Origin: Mesobacillus zeae
Lineage (GTDB): Bacteria > Bacillota > Bacilli > Bacillales > Cytobacillaceae
NCBI RefSeq assembly: GCF_003570705.1
Contig: NZ_QWVT01000014.1
Span: 1-64,000 of the forward strand
Length of the DNA stretch: 64,000 nt
Reading direction: 5' to 3'
Below are positions 56,895-64,000 of this stretch, in pieces (the first letter of the stretch is position 1; each line of letters opens with the position of its first letter). The notes beneath the pieces are model-generated. The model ran no database searches. It was given only the letters and a program-made list of their open reading frames with translations, and had not been told where the DNA came from. The translations under genes and the position numbers were made by a program.

Positions 56895-57079
56895 GCTGAG
56901 GCACCTTCCCTTTCTTGTTCAATTAAAGGGCCAGATTGTAGAAGATCATACTCATAGGTGCGCGCTACCAAGATCTCCTTTTGGGGATGAAGGTTACTAA
57001 GTAAATCAGGAAGCTCTAAATTAATTCCTAGCTTGTTCATGTTAAAATATTACTATCAAAAATAGAGGGTGAACCAGAA

Positions 57080-58000
57080 ATGACAAATTTAAACAACCTA
57101 GAACCTGGTATTCGAAAATTAGTCACGCAGTTTATCAATAGCAGTAGTCCGTCAGCAAGCAAACAAACAATTCAGGATCGTCGGAAGGGATATCTAAGCT
57201 CAATTAATTTAGCTGGTGAAGCCTTGCCGGTATGGGATGTTTTTGAACAAACAATCGATGACTTACGGCTTCGTATATACAAGCCATTGGATCAAGGTAA
57301 CCTTCCAATTATGATTTATTATCATGGAGGGTGTTTTGTTAGTGGTGACTTCGAAACTCACGATCGCCAGTTGCGACAGATAGCTAACTTGGGAGGCGCT
57401 TTAGTTATCGCTGTTGATTATCGGTTAGCTCCAGAGCATGTTTATCCAGCAGCTCATGACGATGCGGTGAAATCCGTTCATGTCGTACGCCAGCATGCTT
57501 TATCTTGGGGAGGGAATCCAGACAACATTTCTATTGCTGGCGACAGCGCAGGTGGACATCTTGCTTTAGTAACGTGTTTACGATTAAAAAAACAAGGCCA
57601 TTTGATGCCTAAACGGCAAATTCTAATTTACCCAATGCTTGATGCAAAGGCATCAAGCGATAGTTATAGAAAATTCGGTGATGATTATGTGATAACAGCC
57701 GATGCTTTAGTAAGTGGCTTTGAGGCTTATTTATCAAATTGTCTACCTCCTGAGCACCCAGAAGCAAGTCCGTTATACTCAGACGATCTCGAAGGGCTGC
57801 CAGAGACTCACATTTTAACTGCTGAATTTGACCCTCTTGTTGATGAAGGTGAAGATTTTTATCGTCGTTTACTTAATGCAGGGGTAGAGGCACAATGCCA
57901 ACGGTACCTTGGAGTTACACATGGCTTTTTTCAGTTAGGTGGTATTAGCCTAGCAGGTAGAAAGGCAATTCAAGATGTCGCTACCATATTATCTAATTGA
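57080..58000 (+). CDS. Alpha/beta-hydrolase, hormone-sensitive-lipase family esterase
   Basis: 306 residues. Oxyanion-hole motif HGGC (82-85, usually HGGG), nucleophile S156 in GDSAGG, D251 in EFDPLVDEG, H281 in THGFF: a complete catalytic triad. No signal peptide, so cytoplasmic; the natural ester is unknown. ATG 57080 follows AGAGGGTGA. AT-richer than the ribosomal genes and placed between transposon remnants, so probably imported cargo. Confidence 0.88.
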   Translation: MTNLNNLEPGIRKLVTQFINSSSPSASKQTIQDRRKGYLSSINLAGEALPVWDVFEQTIDDLRLRIYKPLDQGNLPIMIYYHGGCFVSGDFETHDRQLRQIANLGGALVIAVDYRLAPEHVYPAAHDDAVKSVHVVRQHALSWGGNPDNISIAGDSAGGHLALVTCLRLKKQGHLMPKRQILIYPMLDAKASSDSYRKFGDDYVITADALVSGFEAYLSNCLPPEHPEASPLYSDDLEGLPETHILTAEFDPLVDEGEDFYRRLLNAGVEAQCQRYLGVTHGFFQLGGISLAGRKAIQDVATILSN

Positions 58001-58029
58001 GATTATAAAAAGATTTTATTAGGTGGCGG

Positions 58030-59371
58030 GAGAGCATAAAATATCTTGTATAAATGAATAAATAGAAAAAGGAAGACCTTTTCTTGTAGAATTAAGTCAC
58101 CACAACCAATTCAAGAAAAGAGGCCTTCCCTATGACTCAGTTTACAACAGATATAATGCAAGCTCTAGTAAAAAAAAGAAGACATCTCCGAAGTTTTTCG
58201 AAAGCATCTTGAAGCGGCAGTAAATACGCTGCTTCAGACGGAACTCGCGGCTTTCCTCGATTATGAGAAACACGACCGCATTGGCTTCAATTCCGGTAAT
58301 CCCCAAAATGGCGCTTACACGCGCACCCTCCATACGGAGTATGGGGATTTAGAACTTTCCATGCCACGTGACCGGAACGGCGAATTCAACCAACAGACGG
58401 TAGCTCCATACAAGCGTCAAGCGATACGCTGGAATCCTTTGTCATTCACATGTTCCAGAAAGGCGTCACGATGTCGGAGATTTCGGATCTCATCGAGAAA
58501 ATGTACGGCCATCACTACACGCCGTAAACCATTTCCAATATGACCAAAGCGATGAGCGAGCAGGTGGAAGCGTTCAAATCCCGCCCGCTTGCCTCGCGCT
58601 ATGCCTGCGTCTATTTGGATGCGACCTACATTTCCCTCAAGCGTGACACTGTGTCTAAAGAAGCCGTCTATATTGCGGTGGGCATTCGGGAGGATGGTTC
58701 GAAAGAAGTACTGGCTTATACAGTTGCCCCAACGGAATCCGCATTCGTTTGGGAAGAAGTACTCCTGGACTTGAAAGAGCGTGGGGTGGAAGAAGTGCTT
58801 CTCTTTATTTCAGACGGCTTAAAAGGGATTACTGACCGCATCTTTGCGGTCTTTCCAGATGCCAAATATCAAGCGTGCTGCGTGCATCTAGCTCGTAACA
58901 TCTCACACAAAGTCCGTGTTGCCGATCGAGCGGAGATCTGTGACGATTTCAAAACGGTGTACCGGGCAGAAAGCAGAGGATTGGCCAAAGAAGCGCTTAA
59001 AACCTTCGTCGATAAATGGAAGGCTGCTTATCCGAGAGTGACGAAATCATTGGAGTCGAATCCCTATGTCCTAACCTTCTACGATTTTCCGAAGTCCATT
59101 TGGCGGAGCATCTATTCTACGAATCTCATTGAATCGTTCAACAAGAAAGTGAAGAAGTATAGCAAGCGCAAGGAGCAATTTCCAAACGAGGATTCTTTGG
59201 ACCGTTTCCTGGTCGCCCAGTTTGAAATCTATAATCAGAATTTCTCTACCCGATGCCATATAGGATTTGATCAGGCTCGCGCAGAGCTGGCAGAGATGTT
59301 CAAAGAAGCTTGATGACTGAATACATACAAGAAAAGGATTTATCTATTTACACATAATTCTTGACGCACTC
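58030..59371 (+). mobile_element. IS256-family insertion sequence (decayed)
   Basis: 1342 bp. Imperfect terminal inverted repeats of 33 bp: left GAGAGCATAAAATATC... (58030-58062) and right, on the minus strand, GAGTGCGTCAAGAATT... (59371-59339), 23 of 33 matching. Inside is one IS256-type transposase frame (pseudogene entry). The flanks AGGTGGCGG and GTTTTTTAT are not repeats of each other, so no target duplication is visible. Confidence 0.75.
58132..59313 (+). pseudogene. IS256-family transposase, three inactivating lesions
   Basis: The original frame starts at ATG 58132 (MTQFTTDIMQALVKK). An extra A in the run at 58170-58177 shifts the frame; a missing G near 58432 shifts it again (KRQ-ADTLESF expected); TAA at 58524-58526 replaces a codon in YTP-TISNM. 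The rest (58540-59313, 257 residues) is open and keeps the DDE residues in YLDATYI, FISDGLKG and TNLIESFNKK. It could give a truncated protein but hardly an active enzyme. Confidence 0.88.
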
Positions 59372-59424
59372 GTTTTTTATTAACTTGTAGCTAAATAATA
59401 AAGATTAGACAAAAAGGGGATGAA

Positions 59425-59916
59425 GTGATAATAATGAAAAGTTTCAAGGTATATGTTTTATCAATTGTTGCGGTTGTTACGTTAGTATTGTCAGGATGTA
59501 ATGATTCAAGTAATGAGGCACAACAAGGATCAGTGACAAAGAAGGGAGATTTAGAGGATAGTATTCAAACATTGGGCAAGGCTCAAAATATAGAGATGAA
59601 TTCTATTGAAAATGGCACAACGCTGCGAACTCTTACAAAAAAGGAAGATATTGAAACATTTATAAAGAAGCAACGAATGGACGAATGGAAAAGCATTTCT
59701 ACATTACCTGAAGGTGTAAAAAAGCAGTATGAATATATCTTTTCTCAGGAGAATACCGTAAAGCTTACTGAAAAGGAAGAGAAGAATCGTTCATTACATA
59801 GAGTAGCTCAACTAATTACATACAAAGATGTTCCTTATGTAACACTCAAGGTATCTTTTACCGAATTAAATTTTAGAGTACCCGATGATGCAGAAAAATA
59901 CTTAAGTCAACATTGA
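59425..59916 (+). CDS. Putative lipoprotein of unknown function
   Basis: 163 residues. A classic type II signal: short basic start, hydrophobic core VLSIVAVVTLV, lipobox LSGC with the lipidated cysteine at residue 25, then a polar linker. The mature part is charged with no domain I recognise. GTG 59425 lies 5 bases after AAAGGGG; ATG 59434 in the same frame is the alternative and leaves the signal peptide unchanged. It lies just right of the decayed IS. Confidence 0.7.
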   Translation: MIIMKSFKVYVLSIVAVVTLVLSGCNDSSNEAQQGSVTKKGDLEDSIQTLGKAQNIEMNSIENGTTLRTLTKKEDIETFIKKQRMDEWKSISTLPEGVKKQYEYIFSQENTVKLTEKEEKNRSLHRVAQLITYKDVPYVTLKVSFTELNFRVPDDAEKYLSQH

Positions 59917-60036
59917 CTTCAAACTTTCTTCCATAAACCCTTAGTATATCACGATAGCGACTCCTAACAACAGCAAGGCGGTCCCATACTACTAGTACAA
60001 TGAAACAAAAACCTATAGAAAGTGAGCTGGTGAGGA

Positions 60037-60522
60037 ATGTTAGAGGAATTTTATCAAGAAGATGATGGAATGAGCGGAACTGTCTATTCTAAATTATTTG
60101 ATCAAAACTTAGATGTGTGGATTGAAGAAAATGTTAGCAATGAATATGCGATTTCATGTATAGAATCGCTGAATAGTATGAATAGCAGCCTGGTAGATGA
60201 TATATGTAAAGCAGCGATTGCTTACTGTGAAGATTTCTGTGAAATGGTTGGACAGCAGCCACCGGCGATTGAGCGTATTAGGGATGTGCTTCATTATATT
60301 GAATTTGGAACGATGAATATAGAGGAGCCGGAGGACGATAAAATACCTGTTGTCCATTTAGGCGGAGGTTGCGAGTGGGAGCAGGAGCATGGAATAGAAC
60401 TTATCATCCGAAATGGGGAATTGATTTACTTGGGAGCCTACAATGGCGAATGGGCATGGGGAGAGCCGGATCATTATGAGAGTGACTATAATTATGCCTT
60501 TGTCATAAAGCAGAAGAAGTAA
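60037..60522 (+). CDS. Acidic protein of unknown function
   Basis: 161 residues, strongly acidic, no signal peptide or membrane segment. The C-terminal part is beta-rich: VVHLGGGCEWEQEHGIEL, then NGELIYLGAYNGEWAWGEPD. The fold class and size resemble small cytosolic immunity-type proteins of the DUF6985 kind, but I cannot confirm it and no toxin gene adjoins. ATG 60037 with GGTGAGG close by. Monocistronic by its flanks. Confidence 0.6.
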   Translation: MLEEFYQEDDGMSGTVYSKLFDQNLDVWIEENVSNEYAISCIESLNSMNSSLVDDICKAAIAYCEDFCEMVGQQPPAIERIRDVLHYIEFGTMNIEEPEDDKIPVVHLGGGCEWEQEHGIELIIRNGELIYLGAYNGEWAWGEPDHYESDYNYAFVIKQKK

Positions 60523-60653
60523 AAATAAACCCAAGAAACTCCTTAAGAAAATGAAGTATTCATATGAATTTAAGAAGATTCATTTGAAATTACAAGAATA
60601 ATATAACCGGAAACTTAAAGTAAACCAGCTTAAACTTTATTGCTGACATTTGT

Positions 60654-60835
60654 AAAAAAAGAAGCGATCGCATCCGGCCGCTTCTTTTAAGACAAGAATG
60701 TATGATGTCCAAGGAGTTCTGCACGGTTTCTCTTGGTGCTTCATCTCGCACTTTGAATAAGGGAGATGACCGGCGGCTTGTTCAGTCCCTGATTGCGGAT
60801 TGAAACCCGCCCTTTTTTGGGTGGGACAGTTAGAC
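60654..60835 (-). other. Conserved 3' tail of mazE-like copy 2
   Basis: Counterpart of 56061-56243. It keeps the blocks named there and ends, leftward, in a better hairpin: GAAGCG (60661-60666) paired with CGCTTC (60679-60684), followed on the minus strand by seven T (A-run at 60654-60660). An extra GC hairpin, CCCGCCC-TTTTTT-GGGTGGG (about 60808-60827), is present only in this copy. Confidence 0.6.
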
Positions 60836-61171
60836 TCAAATCAATTCCTTCCCTATTGGTACACCAAAGTTATAATCCAAGTGCGGATTAGTTTTTCCTT
60901 TCACTTGTGCTAATAAATCGTCCAGCGATGGTTTGATTCTGACGGGTTTGATAACCATTTTGTCGTCTAAGAGTTCGAGCTCAATCTGAGAACCGTTTTG
61001 CACACCTAGAGCCTTTGCGAATTGACTGGGAATAGGAAGCGCTAAACTATTTCCCCAATTTTGAACTGTGACCATGTGATTCGCCCCTGTTTGGTTCTGT
61101 ACTTTATTTTTGGTTTCCGTTTTGGTGCTTTCTTGCCTATTAGTGTGATGTTCTTCATCTTTAGGTGTCAT
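60836..61171 (-). CDS. Solitary MazE-like (AbrB-fold) protein, copy 2
   Basis: 111 residues. Same plan as the 56244 gene with a longer polar N-terminal tail (MTPKDEEHHTNRQESTKTET...), then MVTVQNWGNSLALPIPSQFA and LGVQNGSQIELELLDDKMVIKP. The conserved Arg of the RIP motif is Pro here. C-terminal PSLDDLLAQVKGKTNPHLDY is unchanged. No toxin gene follows. ATG 61171 after GAGGTGAT; upstream sequence shares CCTATGTTTATC with copy 1. Confidence 0.78.
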   Translation of the reverse strand: MTPKDEEHHTNRQESTKTETKNKVQNQTGANHMVTVQNWGNSLALPIPSQFAKALGVQNGSQIELELLDDKMVIKPVRIKPSLDDLLAQVKGKTNPHLDYNFGVPIGKELI

Positions 61172-61334
61172 TGTATCACCTCGTTTTGTTTACATATATA
61201 TATCCTATGTTTATCATTTTTTCCTAAATCATGCAAATCCTTTGGGGGATTTGAAGAATTTGATGGTCTTGAAAAAAATGTGCGAGCATTCCCGCCAGGT
61301 CTTTCGGTTTTTCGCACGCCGAAAAAGGAGTTCT

Positions 61335-61365
61335 GGACCGGTGTTAAGCGAGCGCACACCGGTCC
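61335..61365. repeat. Perfect 10-bp inverted repeat
   Basis: GGACCGGTGT (61335-61344) and ACACCGGTCC (61356-61365) around TAAGCGAGCGC. No T-run follows, so it is not an intrinsic terminator. Confidence 0.8.
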
Positions 61366-61604
61366 GCTTGACCAGACAGGCGTGCGTACAGATATGTTTC
61401 TGATGTGCGTACGAACGAAGCGCAAGCTTTGTTCCGGGAGCGCGTGGCTCATTGAATAGACTTTTACCGGAATGGAAGCAACGATAACGATTTAGCGCTG
61501 CTGGAGGGAAGGAGCGCATTTTGAAATAGGAATCGACGAATAGGAGATTCCGAATGAGCACCCCAAGCGCAAGCGCAGGGGCAAGGAGAGCGAAGCCGAC
61601 GCAG

Positions 61605-61671
61605 TAAGGGGGACGGTCAGCTATGCTGACTGACAAATGAGCGAAGCGATGCTTGTCATACGTCCCCCTTA
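61605..61671. repeat. Inverted-repeat element able to fold as a three-way junction
   Basis: Closing stem TAAGGGGGACG (61605-61615) with CGTCCCCCTTA (61661-61671), 11 perfect pairs. Arm one GTCAGC-TAT-GCTGAC (61616-61630). Arm two TGACAA (61631-61636) with TTGTCA (61653-61658). Only two bases at the junction stay unpaired. The form recalls transfer or replication origins, or a structured RNA; which one is unproven. Confidence 0.7.
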
Positions 61672-62250
61672 TGCTCTTCCCCCTACCGCATACCGAATCA
61701 CGCACCGTACACCTGAGCAACCTCACAAACACCGGTGCGACAGGCGGTACGCCATTCCGGGGCGACATCCATACCGAATACGCCGCGTATTCCGCCCTCG
61801 ATAAACCGCGCCGTATCAACAATCCGCAAATACGTCGACTGTCCGCAAGGCAAACTGGCGTATGACAGCATCGTCGCACGTTTCCGGCCGGTTTCTGCCC
61901 CGACAGCGGCAAGCCTTGGGACAGAAATCCGGGCCGAGTTGCGGGGCGGGATTCGGCTCACAGGCGCCCAGGGAGCTGTCACGAAATCAGGTAGGGGGAC
62001 GCTGTCAAAAAAGAAGATAGAGACGCGGACCGAACGGGGAGCGGATCGTCAGGAGAGGACCTTCAGGAAAGGGATCTGGAGTCCGACAGCGCGGACGACG
62101 CGAGGCGGTTGTATGTCAGGAAATCGCTCTCTGTACGTACCGATTGGGACAAGAGGGACGCGGGAAAGAAGGCAGGAAAGACCACCGAGCGGAGGAAGGC
62201 TCCGCGCTCTTCGGACGAGGGATTTTCAGGGATGTTCGAGTGGGAAGGAG

Positions 62251-62313
62251 GGAGCGGTTATACGAGCGGCAGCGAGCGAATCGAGAAAAACCACCGACCG
62301 ACGCGGGACCCGC
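62251..62313 (+). repeat. 63-bp direct repeat, copy 1
   Basis: Begins GGAGCGGTTATACGAGCGGC and ends GGGACCCGC. The second copy is at 62376-62438 with about three differences (TCGAG/TCAAG; GACCGA/GACGGG). Confidence 0.85.
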
Positions 62314-62375
62314 TCGAAAAGCCTTGGCTGCTCTTGATTAGAAGGGTTTTTGCGTGACAACGGGGCGGGAAGCCC

Positions 62376-62438
62376 GGAGCGGTTATACGAGCGGCAGCGA
62401 GCGAATCAAGAAAAACCACCGACGGGCGCGGGACCCGC
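62376..62438 (+). repeat. 63-bp direct repeat, copy 2
   Basis: See 62251-62313. The copies start 125 bp apart, so a larger tandem unit that has diverged between the conserved parts is possible. Confidence 0.85.
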
Positions 62439-62520
62439 GTCGATGGAACGGGTTGTCATTAAAACGCTGTCAACATAACGTTTTTAGGACTCTGTTGCTC
62501 TGCAGCATAACGGTCTGCTG

Positions 62521-62560
62521 GCAAAAAAAAGAACCTCCAGCCTTCATAGGCTGGAGGTTC
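62521..62560 (-). terminator. Strong leftward terminator
   Basis: GAACCTCCAGCC (62531-62542) and GGCTGGAGGTTC (62549-62560) pair perfectly around TTCATA; eight A at 62523-62530 read as eight U on the minus strand. It must end a leftward transcript originating between 62.6 and 63.3 kb. Confidence 0.9.
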
Positions 62561-62599
62561 AATCGTTTAGGTTGGGTTGTCCGGTTATTTTTCACAAAA

Positions 62600-63000
62600 A
62601 GTAAGTCGGCTTCTCTGCCGTATTGCACACCGTACCGCATACCATACCATATCTCGTACACATAAGATGACGCATGCCGTGTGACATCCAAAACGTTATT
62701 TACGATATGTCACATCTCATACGCACGGTCATGCACATGATATATACACCGCATGCACACACCGTCCATTAGCATATGATTTCGCATATATGTCGCACCG
62801 AATAACGCACCGCATACGCATGACATATGAGATACCGTGATGAATTCACGCACATCTCACTATATGTGGATAATATGTCGCATACCGTATGAATATCGTA
62901 AATGAGGCATACCGAAGGGCGGTGCATAACGATTCTTCGCACGACGTTTCCCACCATATACACCCGTGGTGCCACATGACGTACGTATAGTTATAGGGGG
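62600..63000. other. Low-complexity tract rich in alternating pyrimidine-purine DNA
   Basis: CATATG/CGCATA-like words fill this tract. Perfect alternation runs reach 11-13 bases, for example at 62750-62762, 62783-62793 and 62811-62822. Such DNA is prone to Z-form or cruciform structures. There is no plausible coding frame in it apart from the tail of the frame at 62846-63187. Confidence 0.6.
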
Positions 63001-63187
63001 CGACATTACGTGCGGTGTTACTACTGCCACCTGATCCTTGATAGTCTGTGGCAAAGATATCTGGTAACTGAAAAACGGTCGCATCTTTTAAGGTTGGTTG
63101 TGATGAATCCATAATTAAAACTAATTCTTTTTCAATAAGGGGTCCTACCAACAAAAAGCGCCCAACATACGCTAAGCAAATAATCAC
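62846..63187 (-). other. Doubtful open frame, possibly a gene remnant running into low-complexity DNA
   Basis: 113 codons from GTG 63187, or 88 from ATG 63112. The first part (DSSQPTLKDATVFQLPDIFA, then TDYQGSGGSSNTARNVAPYN) reads like real protein; the last 40 residues come from the alternating tract and do not. The start has only a weak AGGAAA. It may be a gene whose 3' end was replaced. I do not recognise the family. Confidence 0.3.
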
Positions 63188-63298
63188 ATTATTAAAGCGA
63201 ATTTTTCCTACTGTAAGGGATAAAAGGTAGCACCCAGAAATTTCGGGGTAAATTCGACAGATAAATAGAAGAGCCCATCATTTGATGGACTGATAGAT

Positions 63299-64000
63299 TT
63301 AAACTAATTTATTCTCCTCACCATTAATTTTAATACCAAACTGATCTTGCAATGCTTTTGTACCTTTTTTTGTGAGATGGACTGCTCGATTTTTTTCTGC
63401 TTTTTTAATCCATCCTTTGTCAAAAAAGCAAGTAGCTATCGCAGATCCTAACCAACCAGAAATATGATAACGTCTTTCACTCCAATCGAGGCAAGGTTTT
63501 GCAAATATCCTCCTTTTTGTATTTGCCTCTTCGATATTGATTCCAAATTGAAAAAACCACTTTTTCCCTTGTTCAGTTACAACGTATTCCCCATCTTTTA
63601 AAATTACGAATTCTCTATCAAGTAGTACCTCAGCAACCTTTACACCGAGTTCCCCAGCTAGATGATCGTAACAAGTTCGAGCATGGCGAACTTGTTTTAG
63701 GTGATCCGACTGCCGCAATGAGCGAACTTGAACAGGAGGTGCAATTGTTCCCAATTTTTCGAGAACTTCTGCTACCTCTTCATTAGCAAGCCGAAAATAG
63801 CGATGTCTACCGTGTTGTTCCGAAATAAGTAGATTACCGTCAACCAATTTAGAGAGATGGGAACTAATTGTTGGATGTGACACTTTTGCCATATAAGCTA
63901 ACTCGCTAGCCGGTAGCGCTTGCCCATTCATTAAACAATCCAAGATTATTGCTCTTGTTGGTTCACCAATAAGTTTTGCAATATATGAGATATTCGGATA
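63299..64000 (-). CDS. ArsR-family transcriptional regulator (5' end outside window)
   Basis: 234 codons in view, open to the right edge, so the beginning is missing (the first visible residues are YPNISYIAKLIGEPTRAIIL). Winged helix with SELAYMAKVSHPTISSHLSK as the HTH and EQHGRHRYFRLANEEVAEVL as the wing, then a C-terminal domain with HARTCYDHLAGELG containing a possible metal- or effector-binding Cys/His pair. Its target is unknown; ArsR genes usually control a neighbour, here outside the window. Confidence 0.85.
   Translation of the reverse strand, partial: YPNISYIAKLIGEPTRAIILDCLMNGQALPASELAYMAKVSHPTISSHLSKLVDGNLLISEQHGRHRYFRLANEEVAEVLEKLGTIAPPVQVRSLRQSDHLKQVRHARTCYDHLAGELGVKVAEVLLDREFVILKDGEYVVTEQGKKWFFQFGINIEEANTKRRIFAKPCLDWSERRYHISGWLGSAIATCFFDKGWIKKAEKNRAVHLTKKGTKALQDQFGIKINGEENKLV

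Larger units (their letters stand above)
61230..62470. other. GC-rich block without recognisable genes
   Basis: About 1.2 kb visibly richer in GC than either the core genes or the rest of the island. Long frames run on both strands (leftward 61229-61912; rightward 61735-62337), overlap each other, lack ribosome sites and have arginine/proline-heavy translations, as expected of non-coding GC-rich DNA. It contains two perfect inverted repeats and a 63-bp direct repeat (separate entries). Confidence 0.55.

Noticed and set aside
60781-60812. GATTGAAAC-like word near 60800, reminiscent of CRISPR repeat ends
   Set aside because: It occurs once per MazE cassette, with no regular spacers and no cas genes; it belongs to the conserved tail.
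61229-61912. Leftward 227-codon frame in the GC-rich block
   Set aside because: It overlaps an equally long rightward frame, has no ribosome site, covers two strong inverted repeats, and its translation matches nothing I know.
61735-62337. Rightward 200-codon frame in the GC-rich block
   Set aside because: Same reasons; rich in Arg/Gly/Thr as GC-rich non-coding DNA tends to be, and runs into the 63-bp direct repeat.

Overview
The window is a chromosomal segment of a low-to-mid-GC, spore-forming Bacillaceae (Bacillus in the broad sense). The evidence is an almost gene-for-gene match to the Bacillus subtilis order ctsR-mcsA-mcsB-clpC-radA ... sigH ... rpoBC ... S10/spc/alpha operons ... truA-rplM-rpsI, the presence of sigH, and Bacillus-type signals: a CtsR operator, a cysteine T-box, L10 and L13 leaders, and strong GGAGG ribosome sites. 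I cannot name the species from the sequence alone.

Layout. (a) 1-650: intergenic DNA with a 21-bp tandem repeat. (b) 0.65-5.3 kb: the CtsR heat-shock operon ctsR-mcsA-mcsB-clpC. (c) 5.5-9.5 kb: radA, then directly yacL, ispD and ispF; disA, which normally follows radA, is absent. (d) 9.6-16 kb: gltX, a cysteine T-box, cysE-cysS, mrnC, rlmB, rae1 and sigH. (e) 16-28 kb: rpmG-secE-nusG, rplKA, rplJL, ybxB and rpoBC. (f) 28-33 kb: ybxF-rpsL-rpsG-fusA-tuf. (g) 33-48.4 kb: the S10-spc-alpha ribosomal superoperon from rpsJ to rplQ, with secY, adk, map, infA and rpoA. The ybzG-type KOW gene usually found between map and infA is not there. (h) 48.7-53 kb: the ECF transporter core ecfA1-ecfA2-ecfT, truA and rplM-rpsI.

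From about 53.05 kb to the right edge the character changes to accessory DNA. A tyrosine integrase lies immediately beyond the rpsI terminator and converges on it, with two tandem 11-bp putative arm sites just downstream. Next come a divergent Xre repressor / small HTH (excisionase- or Cro-like) switch with AAGTAA-type operators, an AT-rich non-coding stretch holding 11 copies of GTTCCT, and two diverged copies of a solitary MazE-like gene that share a conserved untranslated tail. Other cargo: a truncated Tn554-type TnpC-like gene, an HSL-family esterase, an IS256-family element with three inactivating lesions, a lipoprotein and an orphan acidic protein. Beyond 61.2 kb there is a GC-rich block with perfect inverted repeats, including a three-way-junction fold, then a stretch rich in alternating pyrimidine-purine DNA ending at a leftward terminator, and an ArsR-type regulator cut by the window edge. 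No right attachment site was found, so the island probably runs past the window or has decayed.

How the genes fit together: the left 53 kb is the core of transcription, translation, protein quality control and secretion, with autoregulatory RNA leaders for L1, L10 and L13 and T-box control of cysteine supply. The right 11 kb looks like an integrative element, probably partly decayed. The most unusual signals are the three-way-junction element at 61605-61671, the GTTCCT cluster, the twin MazE cassettes with conserved tails, and the loss of disA.
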